From Nocardia sp. NRRL S-836 (GTDB lineage Bacteria > Actinomycetota > Actinomycetes > Mycobacteriales > Pseudonocardiaceae), in the NCBI RefSeq assembly GCF_001279525.1, contig NZ_LGDY01000164.1, positions 1 to 64,000 of the forward strand: a stretch of DNA of 64,000 nucleotides, in the 5' to 3' direction. The position numbers were made by a program, and so were the translations under genes. The notes beneath the pieces are model-generated. The model saw only the letters and a list, made by a program, of their open reading frames with translations, was not told the origin of the DNA and searched no databases. Within the stretch, counting starts at the first letter, position 1; every line of letters starts with the position of its first letter. Shown here piece after piece: positions 41,408 to 50,628 of this stretch.

Positions 41408-41476
41408 GCTGACGGACTCCGGCTACCACTCGTGGCGGCAGTTCCTCTAGCATCTCCAAGACTGCGGGGCTGTTCC

Positions 41477-43120
41477 ATGCTCATCACCACCTGTCATCCG
41501 GACCGGAAGGCTTCGATCGACTTGATTCGCCATGCCGTGGAAATGATCAGGGTCAGCGCGAGCAACCTGCGGGAAGACGATCGAAGGTGTCCGAAATCGG
41601 TCGCGCTCAACGTCCGGAACAGCACGACCGGGAAGGACAAGTTCCGGGCGCGGCTCGAGCTGTTCACGCTCGGGCCGTTGATGCAATCGCTCGATGGCAT
41701 GGAGTTCGCGGGCTCTTCGCGAGACGAAACCGTCGCGCATCTCCTGGAACGCACCCAGGCAAACACGTGGAAGAGAGTTCACCCCGGACTCGCCGAGTGG
41801 ACGATCCAGGCACTCGATCACTACCTGGCCGCCCTCCGGGACCATCGAGAGAGAGCCGGGATACCCGCGCTGATCCCCGTCAAGGCCGAGTGGGTGATCA
41901 GCAAGGAGCAACGTCCGCGGGACGGCCGCGGGGCCGACCTCTACGAGTGGACGAACTGGGGCCGCCGGTACCGCTCCGCCGACGGGAGCCTCCGAGAGCT
42001 GTGGCTCATGCACCTGAACGACCTCAAGGAGCGCTCCGCCGCGGAGCTGACGGCCGCGGCGCACGTGCTGGCCCACGGCACACCGGTGGGGCCGGCGGCA
42101 CCCGCAGACCACACGACGCCGATGCGCGTCCGGTTGATGGCCTTCTGCGGCGGGTCCGGCGAGGCGGAGCCCAGAGGCGAGTGGGAAACCTCGACCACGC
42201 ACGCCGAGTTCGGTGATCGCGTGGTGAGACGGGCCATGAAGGTCATGGACGCCAACGATCGTATCGCCGGGGGTGACTGCGCCGAATGCAAAATCACCAA
42301 CAGCTGTACCGCACTCCCCAGGTTCCCCGTTCTGCCGGACCTGCGGACGCGACAACGGGGCAGGCGCACCGTGTCGGTGACCGACCTGCGCGCCTACGAC
42401 GAATGCCCGGCCCGTTACCACCTCGAGCGGCAGCACCACCTCGCGGACAAGGAGAAGTCCGAACCGGCACCGGTCGTGCTCGGCCGCGAGGTCGACGACT
42501 GGCTCAACAAGCGCCACGAAGCCTCCGCGGCGCGGTGCCGCCCGGATGAGATGACCGACCTGTCGTTCCCCGCGCTACCACCGGAGGACGCGTCGCGCGC
42601 CGCGAGGATGCTCATGCGGCACACGGCATTCTGCCCGCTGTCGGACAGGACGCAGGCGCCGCCCAGGGTGCAGCCCTCAGTGGCGGCGTACGACGACGAC
42701 CTGCGGGTCGTCCTGATCGCGACACCGGACCTGATGTTCCACCGCGACGGGACGTGGATCTGGAGGGAGACGAAGACCTCGTCGAAACCGCCATGGAGAG
42801 GCGGCTCGTTGCTCGGCCAGTTTCCCCAGCTGGCAATGGGAGTCCTGCTGCTCACGGCCAAAGGTCTGTTCAAGACCTCGCGCGTCGAACTGGAACACCT
42901 GCGCGCGGACGGGGGTTCGCTCGAAGTGGTCGATCCGAATCAGCCCGAGGTGCTCGCCGAGGCACGCGAGGTGATCGGCGCGCTGATGCGTCCTCTGCTG
43001 GACGACGACGAGTTCGTGGCCACCCCGTCGACCGGCTGCGGCGACTGCCGGGTTCTCGCGTGGTGTGCACCAGGACGTACACACCTCGCGGAAAGCGCCC
43101 ACGAGAAGGGTGGCCGGTGA
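41477..43120 (+). CDS. Cas4/RecB-like PD-(D/E)XK nuclease with two Fe-S-type cysteine clusters
   Basis: 547 residues. The C-terminal half is a RecB-family nuclease: VSVTDLRAYDECPARYHLER (first Cys ~residue 310), then a catalytic Asp in ATPDLMFHRDG (~417) and E-x-K in WRETKTSS (~431), QFPQLAMGVLLL, and the triple-Cys CGDCRVLAWC (~521-531). This is the four-cysteine 4Fe-4S layout of Cas4/AddB. The N-terminal half repeats the same ending, CAECKITNSC (~268-277), but shows no clear D...ExK, suggesting a degenerate duplicate. First gene of the four-gene operon; the next gene overlaps its stop by 4 bp. ATG 41477 is preferred over an upstream GTG, without strong support. Confidence 0.75.
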   Translation: MLITTCHPDRKASIDLIRHAVEMIRVSASNLREDDRRCPKSVALNVRNSTTGKDKFRARLELFTLGPLMQSLDGMEFAGSSRDETVAHLLERTQANTWKRVHPGLAEWTIQALDHYLAALRDHRERAGIPALIPVKAEWVISKEQRPRDGRGADLYEWTNWGRRYRSADGSLRELWLMHLNDLKERSAAELTAAAHVLAHGTPVGPAAPADHTTPMRVRLMAFCGGSGEAEPRGEWETSTTHAEFGDRVVRRAMKVMDANDRIAGGDCAECKITNSCTALPRFPVLPDLRTRQRGRRTVSVTDLRAYDECPARYHLERQHHLADKEKSEPAPVVLGREVDDWLNKRHEASAARCRPDEMTDLSFPALPPEDASRAARMLMRHTAFCPLSDRTQAPPRVQPSVAAYDDDLRVVLIATPDLMFHRDGTWIWRETKTSSKPPWRGGSLLGQFPQLAMGVLLLTAKGLFKTSRVELEHLRADGGSLEVVDPNQPEVLAEAREVIGALMRPLLDDDEFVATPSTGCGDCRVLAWCAPGRTHLAESAHEKGGR

Positions 43121-44217
43121 ACCTGAACGACCCGAACCTGGAGCTCGTCGGCGACGTGGCGCGTGCCCTGGTGGCACTGGACGCTGTGAAGGACCTCGCC
43201 GCGTTCCACCTCCCGTATCCCGCCGAGGCGCAACGAGCCCTCGATCGGCTGGTGCTCAGGACGTTGCGGGACAGGGCCGCACCGCCGGCCAGTGTCCCCG
43301 GAATGGTCACCTTCTGCCAGGAACGACCGGTCGTGGACTGGCCGCTCACGCTTCCGAGTGGCCTGTTCGCCCCGGGAAGCCGTTTCGTCGACGAGGAGTA
43401 CGGCTACCTGACCGAGCTCTGCTTCGAGGCGGCAACCGCCCTTGGCACTGCCTTTCCTCGCGAAAGTCCGGTCGACACCATGCTCGACGACCTGGCGAAG
43501 CGGTGCCAGGCACGGCAGGACGCGGCGGCGTACAGCACGTTCCGCCGGATGCTGGCGGAATCGCCGGTGCTGGACAACGAGGCGGTGAGCACAATCAACT
43601 TCGAGCTGCCGCTCGGCCTGCTCGACGACGTCATCTGGAACGTGTACCGCAAGGCTGATGAGCGGTGGGCCGATCGCGGCCTGTACCGGGCCTGCGGTGG
43701 CTGCTCTCACCTCGCGATTCCGCTCGGCGCGGACGAGTGGTGCTGTGAGAGCGACAAGTGCGGCGAGGACGTCGTGGAGTCCGGCGGCAGCTGGACCGAC
43801 GACGAGGGACCGCTGCACCACCTCGACCGCTGGCACCGCCAGTTCGTGTCCAGGCAGGCGCAGGCCGTGCTGAGGCTCGCCGGGAGGCTGGAGGCGGTGG
43901 GGGCGAAGGCCGAGCCGTGGCCGCGCTTCGGCACGTACGACCTCCAAATCCTGTTGTCACACGGTCGAACTTGGGGAATCAGGATGGTGGACTGGGGCAA
44001 CGCCGCTCTGGCGGGTGTGACGGAGCGGCCGATCGACGAACCGTCCACGGTGGACAGGGTGTACCGGGTGGTCCCCGGTGAACGCCTGCTCGCGGATCCC
44101 GGCTACCTGAGCACATTCCGCGCGTTCGGACCGGCGGACGGTGTGGAGGTCGTCACCGACGAGGAAGTCCTGCGCACCACCGAGGCCGCGCTCGTCCCAG
44201 GGGGTGCGGGTGCGTAA
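43117..44217 (+). CDS. REase-fold component of the pPIWI_RE system, catalytic residues apparently lost
   Basis: 366 residues. The helical N-terminal ~180 is followed by a zinc-ribbon-like cluster (CGGC ~192-195 and EWCCESDKC ~208-215). The C-terminal region GTYDLQILLSHGRTWGIRMVDWGNAALA (two adjoining segments, ~271-298) has the spacing of a PD-(D/E)XK domain. At the position where pPIWI_RE REases are expected to have E/D-x-K before DW, this protein reads IRMVDW: Arg in place of the acid, Val in place of Lys. It corresponds to the REase/Y component that accompanies PIWI-RE proteins. GTG start within GTGA, 4-bp overlap upstream; 8-bp overlap with the helicase. Confidence 0.65.
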   Translation: MNLNDPNLELVGDVARALVALDAVKDLAAFHLPYPAEAQRALDRLVLRTLRDRAAPPASVPGMVTFCQERPVVDWPLTLPSGLFAPGSRFVDEEYGYLTELCFEAATALGTAFPRESPVDTMLDDLAKRCQARQDAAAYSTFRRMLAESPVLDNEAVSTINFELPLGLLDDVIWNVYRKADERWADRGLYRACGGCSHLAIPLGADEWCCESDKCGEDVVESGGSWTDDEGPLHHLDRWHRQFVSRQAQAVLRLAGRLEAVGAKAEPWPRFGTYDLQILLSHGRTWGIRMVDWGNAALAGVTERPIDEPSTVDRVYRVVPGERLLADPGYLSTFRAFGPADGVEVVTDEEVLRTTEAALVPGGAGA

Positions 44218-47200
44218 CGCCGACGCATGGCTCATGCCGCTGGTCGATAGCTTGCAGGAGAACTGGCCGGACCACGACACCCGGGCGACGCCTTTCCTCC
44301 TCTGCCAGGTCGAGCTGGGGTTGCGCCTCCTGGAACGCCTCGATCCGAACGAGCGCGCGGACGGTGCCTGGGTGCTCTTCGGCGGATATGCGTTCGGGCA
44401 GATCCGTGGTCTGGTGTCCACCAGGGAGCAGGAGTGGATGGTGGCATGCGCACGCCACCGGCTGTGGCCGCTTCGCCGCCGGCAGGCGTGGCGGGACGCC
44501 CTTGACGCCTATCGGCAGCTCGACGCACAGGTCCGCGCCTACACCGTGCCCGAAGACCTGGGGCCTGCCGTGTTCATCGGCCCCGGCGACACCGCGACCG
44601 ACCGGGTGAAGCACTACGATCGGGCGCTTTCCGAGCTTCCTGAGCACCTCGGCCACACGATGCTCATGGCCGAGGCCGGTCCTTACCACTTCCTGCGCTG
44701 GGGCAAGCGCACGACCATCGACATCCCCGGCGACCTGGTCGAGGACATGCCGGTCGCCGAACGTCATCCGGTCGACCGGCTCACCGCGTTCAACGGCGAC
44801 CCTGTCGACATCAGGCGAGCCGAACTGCTGGACACCGCGGAATGGCTGGTGGGCAGGGAGTACGAGCTCGGGTTCGACCCGATCAGGGATTGGGTCTCCC
44901 ACCTGCGGGACGTGCTCTTCGACGTTCTGGAGCAGGACGGCTCCAGATATGTCGAAGCCGAGTCCTTCCGGCTCGACGGCCTGGTCAACGCGGTGGGCAT
45001 CGTCGGCGCAGGCAAGAGCACGCTCATGCAGCTCATCGCGGTGTGGGCCGCTCGCCACCCGCGCTCCCCGCACGTCACGATCGTCGTCGGGGACGTGGCC
45101 GAGCAACTGCGGCTCACCGAGTACCTCTGTTCGGTACTCGGTACTGCGGCGGCGGCACCGGTCATCGGGTTCTCGACGCGAGGACGTCACATCCAGGGGT
45201 TGCACCGGCGGCTCACCGCGCAGGGCAGGACGTCCCTCATCGACCATCGCGGCGAACCCGGTTTCGATCTCCTGAGCACGGCGTGCCCCCTCGACGCGCT
45301 GCGTCCGGAGACGAAGAGAGAACCGACACGGTTGCTCGACGCACCCTGCGTCGGCCTGCACGTCCCGTCCGACGACGAGCCCGACGAGGACGACGACCGC
45401 CCCGTGCGCGGAAGGCCCCGTGGTTGTCCATTGTGGAATGACTGTCCGCGGCACGGCGCGGCGCGCACGCAGGTAAAGGCGTCCATCTGGGTCGCGAACA
45501 TGGCGTCGCTGGTGACCAGCCCGCTTTCCCCACACGTCAGCGACGTCAGGTTGCGCCAGCTGGAACTCGCCTGCCTGCGCAGCGACATCGTGATCATCGA
45601 CGAGTCCGACAGGGTGATGATGAACCTCGACGAGATGTTCGCCCCGTCGGCGACGCTCGCGGTCAAGGGACCCGACTCCTGGCTGGACCAGCTCCACTCC
45701 CACAACATCGGTGAGCTCGCCAGAGAAGGACGCATCCAGCTGTCTGACGGCAACGTACGGCGCTGGGACGCGTCGCTCGGCGTTGTGTCGACCGCCACGA
45801 ACAGGCTTCACGAGAGGCTGATCCGCCGCAAGGACGTCCGCGAGTGGGTCGGCATCGAGTTCTTCAACTCGTGGACGCTGCAGGAAAGGCTGCTGAACGA
45901 GGTCTACCCCCGCGTAGAAGGCGACGACGCGGCCGCCTCTCTCGACGAGGACCTCGCCGTCGACGACTTCGACCACCACGCACACGCACGGGCCTCCGCC
46001 GCCGCAGCACCGGACTCAACCGACCGGCGAACCCGGCTGGAGGCCATCTTCGACGTCTTCCGCGACGATCCGCTCGGTGATCGTGGTCCCTACGACGACG
46101 AAACGGACCTGCTGGTCGCGTCACTGCACGACGTTCTCCACACGCTGGCGCCCTCTCGATCGCGCGGCAAGCTCGCCACCGTGCTGCAGGCGCTGTTCGG
46201 CGCCCTCCCCACCCCGCACGTCAACGAACTCGTGTGGAAACTGGAGTTCGTCTTGCTGGTCACGGCCCTGCACCACCGGCTGAACCAGCTGACCCACCTC
46301 TGGCCTCAAGTGGAGGCGGCGCTGAGACTGGAACTGACCGACAACGAACTGGTTCGCAGGCCGCCCCTCGACTACTCACCTCTCATCCCCGAGTCCCCCA
46401 TGGGTAACCTGCTGGGCTTCCAGTACATCCCGGACGACGCCTCGGACCCCGACCAGGACCTCCTCACCGGGACGCTGCGGTTCTTCCGCTGCGCAGGTGT
46501 GGGCAGGGAACTGCTGGTCGCACTGCCGGGGCTCACAGCGGACCCGCAACGGAAGAGGTCCGGCCCGCACACCCTGCTGATGTCCGGCACCAGCTGGGCC
46601 GGCACCTCGACGAGGGCGCACGTCCCCGAGACGGTGAAACTGGTGCTCCGGCCGCGGGACGAACGGCTTCAGCCCGTCAACGAGTCGGTGTTCACCACGA
46701 GGTTCCTCTACGACAGGGGCGTACCGATCAGCCTGTCGGGCCAGCCCAGAAGTGTCCGTCCGGCCGTGCTCAAGATGATGATCGAGCAGCTCGGCGAGGA
46801 ACGGCCGGGCGCGCACCCGATCCTCCAGGAAGAGCTGAACGAGGTCCCCCACGAGCGCCGACGGGCGTTGCTGTTGGTCGGCAGCTATCGCGAAGCCGAG
46901 ATCGCGGCCGACCAACTCAACGGGATGGGCCGGTGGAAGGGACGTGTTCACGTGCTCGCCGCCGACGACGCCGACCTGGACGACGCGGCGCCTGGCATTG
47001 GCGACACCCGGCGGCTGAAGGCGGGCTCGATTCGCCGCGGCAGCGTCGCGCGGTTCGCCGACGATCCGAACGCGCTGGTCCTCGTCGCGCCTCTACTCGC
47101 GGTCGAACGCGGTCACAACATCCTCAACAGGGTGGGTAAGGCAGCCTTCGGGGTCGCGTTTTTCCTCGTCCGGCCTCATCCCGTGCCCACCGACCTGAGC

Positions 47201-47764
47201 CTCGCGGTGTTCGCGATCAACGACTGGGTGACCCGGTTCGTGCGGGGAACGCTGGAAAAGCCTCTGGTTCCGACCACTCCACCGAGCTTCCGCGAGCTCG
47301 TGAGCGCTGCGCCATCGCTGGACGCGGCGGGCAAGGCCTTTCGCGACCTCGCGCGTGCCCGCTGGGGCAAGCTGCTGACCAGGAGGTACTCCTACCTCCG
47401 GTTGTCCGCCGCCGAACGCCGTTCGTTCGCCTGGGACCAGCTCGTGACCATGTGGCAGGTAATCGGCAGGCTCGTCCGCGGTGGGGTGCCCGCGAGAGTC
47501 GTGTTCGTGGACGCCAAGTTCGCGCCGCGACTGGCTGCGGCGGGAGCGCCCGGAGCCACCGGTGCGAAGAGGAAACCTCGTGACACTCCGGCGACAAGTC
47601 TCCTGGTGAACATCAAGGACGTGCTGGAGCCGTTCTTCGCATCGCACGGTGCCGACGCCCAGCTCGTGCGGATGTTGTACGCCCCCATATACCACGGGCT
47701 GAACAAGATGTTCCTCCAGTCCCAGCTCGAACTGGCCCGGCGGGCCGCTACCGAGGACCGGTGA
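44210..47764 (+). CDS. DinG/XPD-type superfamily 2 helicase with Fe-S cluster, pPIWI_RE-associated
   Basis: 1184 residues. After ~250 residues of unknown N-terminal domain come Walker A GIVGAGKSTLMQ (~265) and four cysteines at about 359, 380, 406 and 412 (the last two in CPLWNDCP), spaced as an XPD/DinG iron-sulfur cluster. The DExH-type box is IIDESDRVMMN (~462). A long C-terminal motor half follows, with motif VI MWQVIGRLVRGG (~1081-1092). DinG-type enzymes unwind DNA and RNA-DNA hybrids or R-loops 5' to 3'. GTG 44210 is chosen because AGGGGG lies 5 nt upstream; it overlaps the preceding gene by 8 bp and the PIWI gene by 4 bp. Confidence 0.75.
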   Translation: MRNADAWLMPLVDSLQENWPDHDTRATPFLLCQVELGLRLLERLDPNERADGAWVLFGGYAFGQIRGLVSTREQEWMVACARHRLWPLRRRQAWRDALDAYRQLDAQVRAYTVPEDLGPAVFIGPGDTATDRVKHYDRALSELPEHLGHTMLMAEAGPYHFLRWGKRTTIDIPGDLVEDMPVAERHPVDRLTAFNGDPVDIRRAELLDTAEWLVGREYELGFDPIRDWVSHLRDVLFDVLEQDGSRYVEAESFRLDGLVNAVGIVGAGKSTLMQLIAVWAARHPRSPHVTIVVGDVAEQLRLTEYLCSVLGTAAAAPVIGFSTRGRHIQGLHRRLTAQGRTSLIDHRGEPGFDLLSTACPLDALRPETKREPTRLLDAPCVGLHVPSDDEPDEDDDRPVRGRPRGCPLWNDCPRHGAARTQVKASIWVANMASLVTSPLSPHVSDVRLRQLELACLRSDIVIIDESDRVMMNLDEMFAPSATLAVKGPDSWLDQLHSHNIGELAREGRIQLSDGNVRRWDASLGVVSTATNRLHERLIRRKDVREWVGIEFFNSWTLQERLLNEVYPRVEGDDAAASLDEDLAVDDFDHHAHARASAAAAPDSTDRRTRLEAIFDVFRDDPLGDRGPYDDETDLLVASLHDVLHTLAPSRSRGKLATVLQALFGALPTPHVNELVWKLEFVLLVTALHHRLNQLTHLWPQVEAALRLELTDNELVRRPPLDYSPLIPESPMGNLLGFQYIPDDASDPDQDLLTGTLRFFRCAGVGRELLVALPGLTADPQRKRSGPHTLLMSGTSWAGTSTRAHVPETVKLVLRPRDERLQPVNESVFTTRFLYDRGVPISLSGQPRSVRPAVLKMMIEQLGEERPGAHPILQEELNEVPHERRRALLLVGSYREAEIAADQLNGMGRWKGRVHVLAADDADLDDAAPGIGDTRRLKAGSIRRGSVARFADDPNALVLVAPLLAVERGHNILNRVGKAAFGVAFFLVRPHPVPTDLSLAVFAINDWVTRFVRGTLEKPLVPTTPPSFRELVSAAPSLDAAGKAFRDLARARWGKLLTRRYSYLRLSAAERRSFAWDQLVTMWQVIGRLVRGGVPARVVFVDAKFAPRLAAAGAPGATGAKRKPRDTPATSLLVNIKDVLEPFFASHGADAQLVRMLYAPIYHGLNKMFLQSQLELARRAATEDR

Positions 47765-50628
47765 TCATGGGGTTCGAGTACGAGAGGATCGGCTTCGGCG
47801 TCTACGAGCCGAGGCCGGGCTACGACGACCTGGCGATGGACTTCGACGCCCTGGCGTTTCCCGAGCACTTCGCCGGTGTCGCAGACCTGCTCGGTTCCGT
47901 CAGGGAGGACGGGGAGCCCCTGCGCGCGGCTCCCACGTACCAGCTGAACGGGCTCATCCAGTCCCTGGCATCCGATCTCTCGGTGATGCGGCGAGGATGG
48001 GACCGCGGTGTTCCGCGCACGCACGGATGGCTCTACCACCCCGCCGCGCGGCCGAATCCGTTGCCGGAGCGAGTTCTCACCAGGCTTCTCGAGTTCTGGA
48101 TCACCGGTCTGAGCTCCGGTGACGAGTACGAGCTCGCCGCCCGCCGGCTCCTCGATCGGCTCAGCGCCACTCCTCCGCAGTGGAGCAAAGCGACGATCCC
48201 CCTGTTGCGCGCCGATGTCAGCAGCGGAGGCACAGCCGCGCCGACGAGCCTGCAGTACGTGCTCCTCGCCGACCACTTCGCGCGACGAATCCAGCAGCTG
48301 CCTCCGTTTCGCCACGGCGGCCGTCAGCTTCGGTTCCGGGCCGTCGCCCGGGGCCCGCGGCAGCAGGGCGCCGAACTGATGTCGCAACCGCTGGACCACG
48401 ACTTCGGCGGCAGGACCTCCTGGTTCTCGGTGTACCTCCACGTCACCGTGCACACCGTGCCGTTCGATCCGTTGCCCAAGATCCACCTGCACACCGGCAT
48501 CCGCCGCTGGGCGACTCATCCGGACGAGGAGATGGGCAGGCTCAAGCTCGGCTTCGGCCGGGCAACATCGGTCTACCTGAGGCCGACGGTTCCCTGGCTC
48601 CCCCAGGCACCGGTGAGCGACCGCTACGGCGTGGCCCAGCTCATGTGGGACAGGGAAGCCGAACGTCCGGACTGGCGTCGAGGCGGTCCCGCGCACCTTC
48701 TGAACCGAGTAGCCGGTACGCGGAGGTTCCCCGGAGTCGACGAACTCCTGAGCGACCCTGAACCGTGGTTGCGGGGCAACGACAAGTTGGAGGCGCTGGT
48801 CGTCCACTCGACCGCCATGGGCAAGCACGACATCGCCACCGGGCTGATGTCGCAGCAGCGGTCCAAGATCATCGAGTGGGCACAGGAGGGCCTGTTCCCC
48901 GAGCTTCGGAGAGTTCCCGACCTCGTGCGCTCCGACATCGTCCAGGACGCACCCGCGAACGTGCGCAGGCCTGTGCCGAAGAGTCGGCGCGACGATGCGG
49001 ACGCCGCAGCGGCCCAGCGCCTTCGACAGTCGCTGGGCGCCCTGTGCGCGCACCGGACGGAGAGCGGCGAGCGCGTGTTCGAGGCGAGATTGCTGTGGCA
49101 GTCACAAGCCGTGCGCGACTCGGCGATCAACGCGTTGATCGCGACCCTGGGGCTCACCGGTGACGGTGGCGCGGGGCAGCACGGCGAGATCGATCACGAA
49201 ACGAGCGAACCGGGTTCGCCGGTGCTGCTGATCTGGGAGAGCCCGGAGCTCACGGTCCGTCTCCGCTGTCTGCGCCTCGGCCCGCTCGGCGGTTCGCTCG
49301 GTGTGAACAGGAAGTCCCGGACCAAGCGCCAGGACCGGCTGGTGGCCATCGGCGAACGCAGGAAGGCACTGGAGAAGTTCCTGGCCGGCGACGGGGCGAG
49401 TGTGGCGCTGCCGACCCTGTCGTTCGTGGAGATCCCGAGACGCCGAAGCTTCGCCTACCGCGGCAACGATCCGAAGTTCGCCATCCGGCTGGGCTGCGCC
49501 GACGCCGGCGTGTTCACCCAGTTCATCGCAGATCGCGGGCCGCAGCGGGATCACCGCGCCAGGTCGTCCTGGCTGGACGGGTTCCGCCAGGCCGGAGCCA
49601 CCACCGTGCCTCTGCCGGACGTTCCGGCCGGCCTGCCTGCCGACACGCAGTACCTCGCGCTCTGGATGGCGAGCACCCGGCGGGACAGCCCTTCCTGCCC
49701 ACGCCGGAAGCTGCCGGTGGCCGTGCTCGTCCGTCCCGGCGCCGACGAGGGCGAGCATGTGCTGGGCTGGGATCCGGAGGCGGTCCACGGCATCGGTGGC
49801 TGGACGACCTACCCCCGCCTGCTGACCAGGTTGCCCGCGTTGGCCCGGGTCGCGCCCGAGGAACTCGACGACGATCCACGGCTGCAATGGGTGCCGTGGT
49901 CCGTTCACACCCGCGACCTCGAAAAGCAACGAGAGACCCTGGACGGCTTCCTGCAGGCGGTCCTGCGCTCCCCCGAGGTCGTCGACCGGCCGACCGTGCT
50001 CATGGCGCACAGCCAGAACGCGCGTCAGCAGTGGACGTGGCTGCAGGACGGCGTGGTGCGCAAGGACCTGATCCGGACCGGGATCGCTCCGCCGTCCGGC
50101 ATCGGCCCCGGTCTGAAGCTGGTCCGCGTCCGCACCAATGATCAGCGCGAGACGGGCACGTGGTGGGGCGTCGACCACCCGGACGAGGTCAACGGCTACT
50201 CCAAGGGCCTGTGGAAGCGGGGCGACCAGGCCGGTGACGCGCGGGTCTTCTACAGCACGGCATCGAAGGCCTCCACCGCCGGCAAGGCCGCCGCGGTGGC
50301 GGACAAACTCGGCACCCGTCCCATGCGGACGGGTGCCAACAAGGGTGAGCCGACAACGGACATCGGGGTTCCCGGCTGGAACCCTTCACTGGTCGAGTTC
50401 GCCGTTCTCGCGTGCGAGGCCGACGCCGGTGACGATCCCGAGTCGATCGCGATGGCGCTGCACCAGTTCCGGCAGGCACCCGATCATCTCGACTGGTTGC
50501 GCCTGCCCCTACCGCTGCACCTGGCCCGCCACGCACAGGAGTACGTCCTGCCCGTGGCGGCAGCTGACGAGGAGGACCCCGAGCAAGCGCCGGAGGTCGT
50601 CGAACCCAGCGCACTCGTGGAGGACTGA
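47761..50628 (+). CDS. pPIWI_RE-family PIWI protein
   Basis: 955 residues. The order matches the pPIWI_RE architecture: an N-terminal X domain (~1-400, with APTYQLNGLIQSLASDLS and SWFSVYLHVTVHTVPF), a MID-like middle (~400-560), and a C-terminal RNase H-fold PIWI domain. In that domain LKLVRVRTNDQRETGTWWGV (~784-803) supplies the Arg and Glu that name the family, followed by KGLWKRGDQAGDARVFYSTA. No PAZ domain is evident. Such proteins are predicted to use a nucleic-acid guide against invading DNA or R-loops. The GTG start overlaps the helicase stop by 4 bp; an ATG two codons later is possible. The stop abuts the convergent SARP gene. Confidence 0.75.
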   Translation: MIMGFEYERIGFGVYEPRPGYDDLAMDFDALAFPEHFAGVADLLGSVREDGEPLRAAPTYQLNGLIQSLASDLSVMRRGWDRGVPRTHGWLYHPAARPNPLPERVLTRLLEFWITGLSSGDEYELAARRLLDRLSATPPQWSKATIPLLRADVSSGGTAAPTSLQYVLLADHFARRIQQLPPFRHGGRQLRFRAVARGPRQQGAELMSQPLDHDFGGRTSWFSVYLHVTVHTVPFDPLPKIHLHTGIRRWATHPDEEMGRLKLGFGRATSVYLRPTVPWLPQAPVSDRYGVAQLMWDREAERPDWRRGGPAHLLNRVAGTRRFPGVDELLSDPEPWLRGNDKLEALVVHSTAMGKHDIATGLMSQQRSKIIEWAQEGLFPELRRVPDLVRSDIVQDAPANVRRPVPKSRRDDADAAAAQRLRQSLGALCAHRTESGERVFEARLLWQSQAVRDSAINALIATLGLTGDGGAGQHGEIDHETSEPGSPVLLIWESPELTVRLRCLRLGPLGGSLGVNRKSRTKRQDRLVAIGERRKALEKFLAGDGASVALPTLSFVEIPRRRSFAYRGNDPKFAIRLGCADAGVFTQFIADRGPQRDHRARSSWLDGFRQAGATTVPLPDVPAGLPADTQYLALWMASTRRDSPSCPRRKLPVAVLVRPGADEGEHVLGWDPEAVHGIGGWTTYPRLLTRLPALARVAPEELDDDPRLQWVPWSVHTRDLEKQRETLDGFLQAVLRSPEVVDRPTVLMAHSQNARQQWTWLQDGVVRKDLIRTGIAPPSGIGPGLKLVRVRTNDQRETGTWWGVDHPDEVNGYSKGLWKRGDQAGDARVFYSTASKASTAGKAAAVADKLGTRPMRTGANKGEPTTDIGVPGWNPSLVEFAVLACEADAGDDPESIAMALHQFRQAPDHLDWLRLPLPLHLARHAQEYVLPVAAADEEDPEQAPEVVEPSALVED

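Noticed and set aside
41432..41476. GTG start extending the Cas4-like nuclease by 15 residues
   Set aside because: No ribosome binding site or conserved residues in the extension; the ATG at 41477 is simpler, though not proven.
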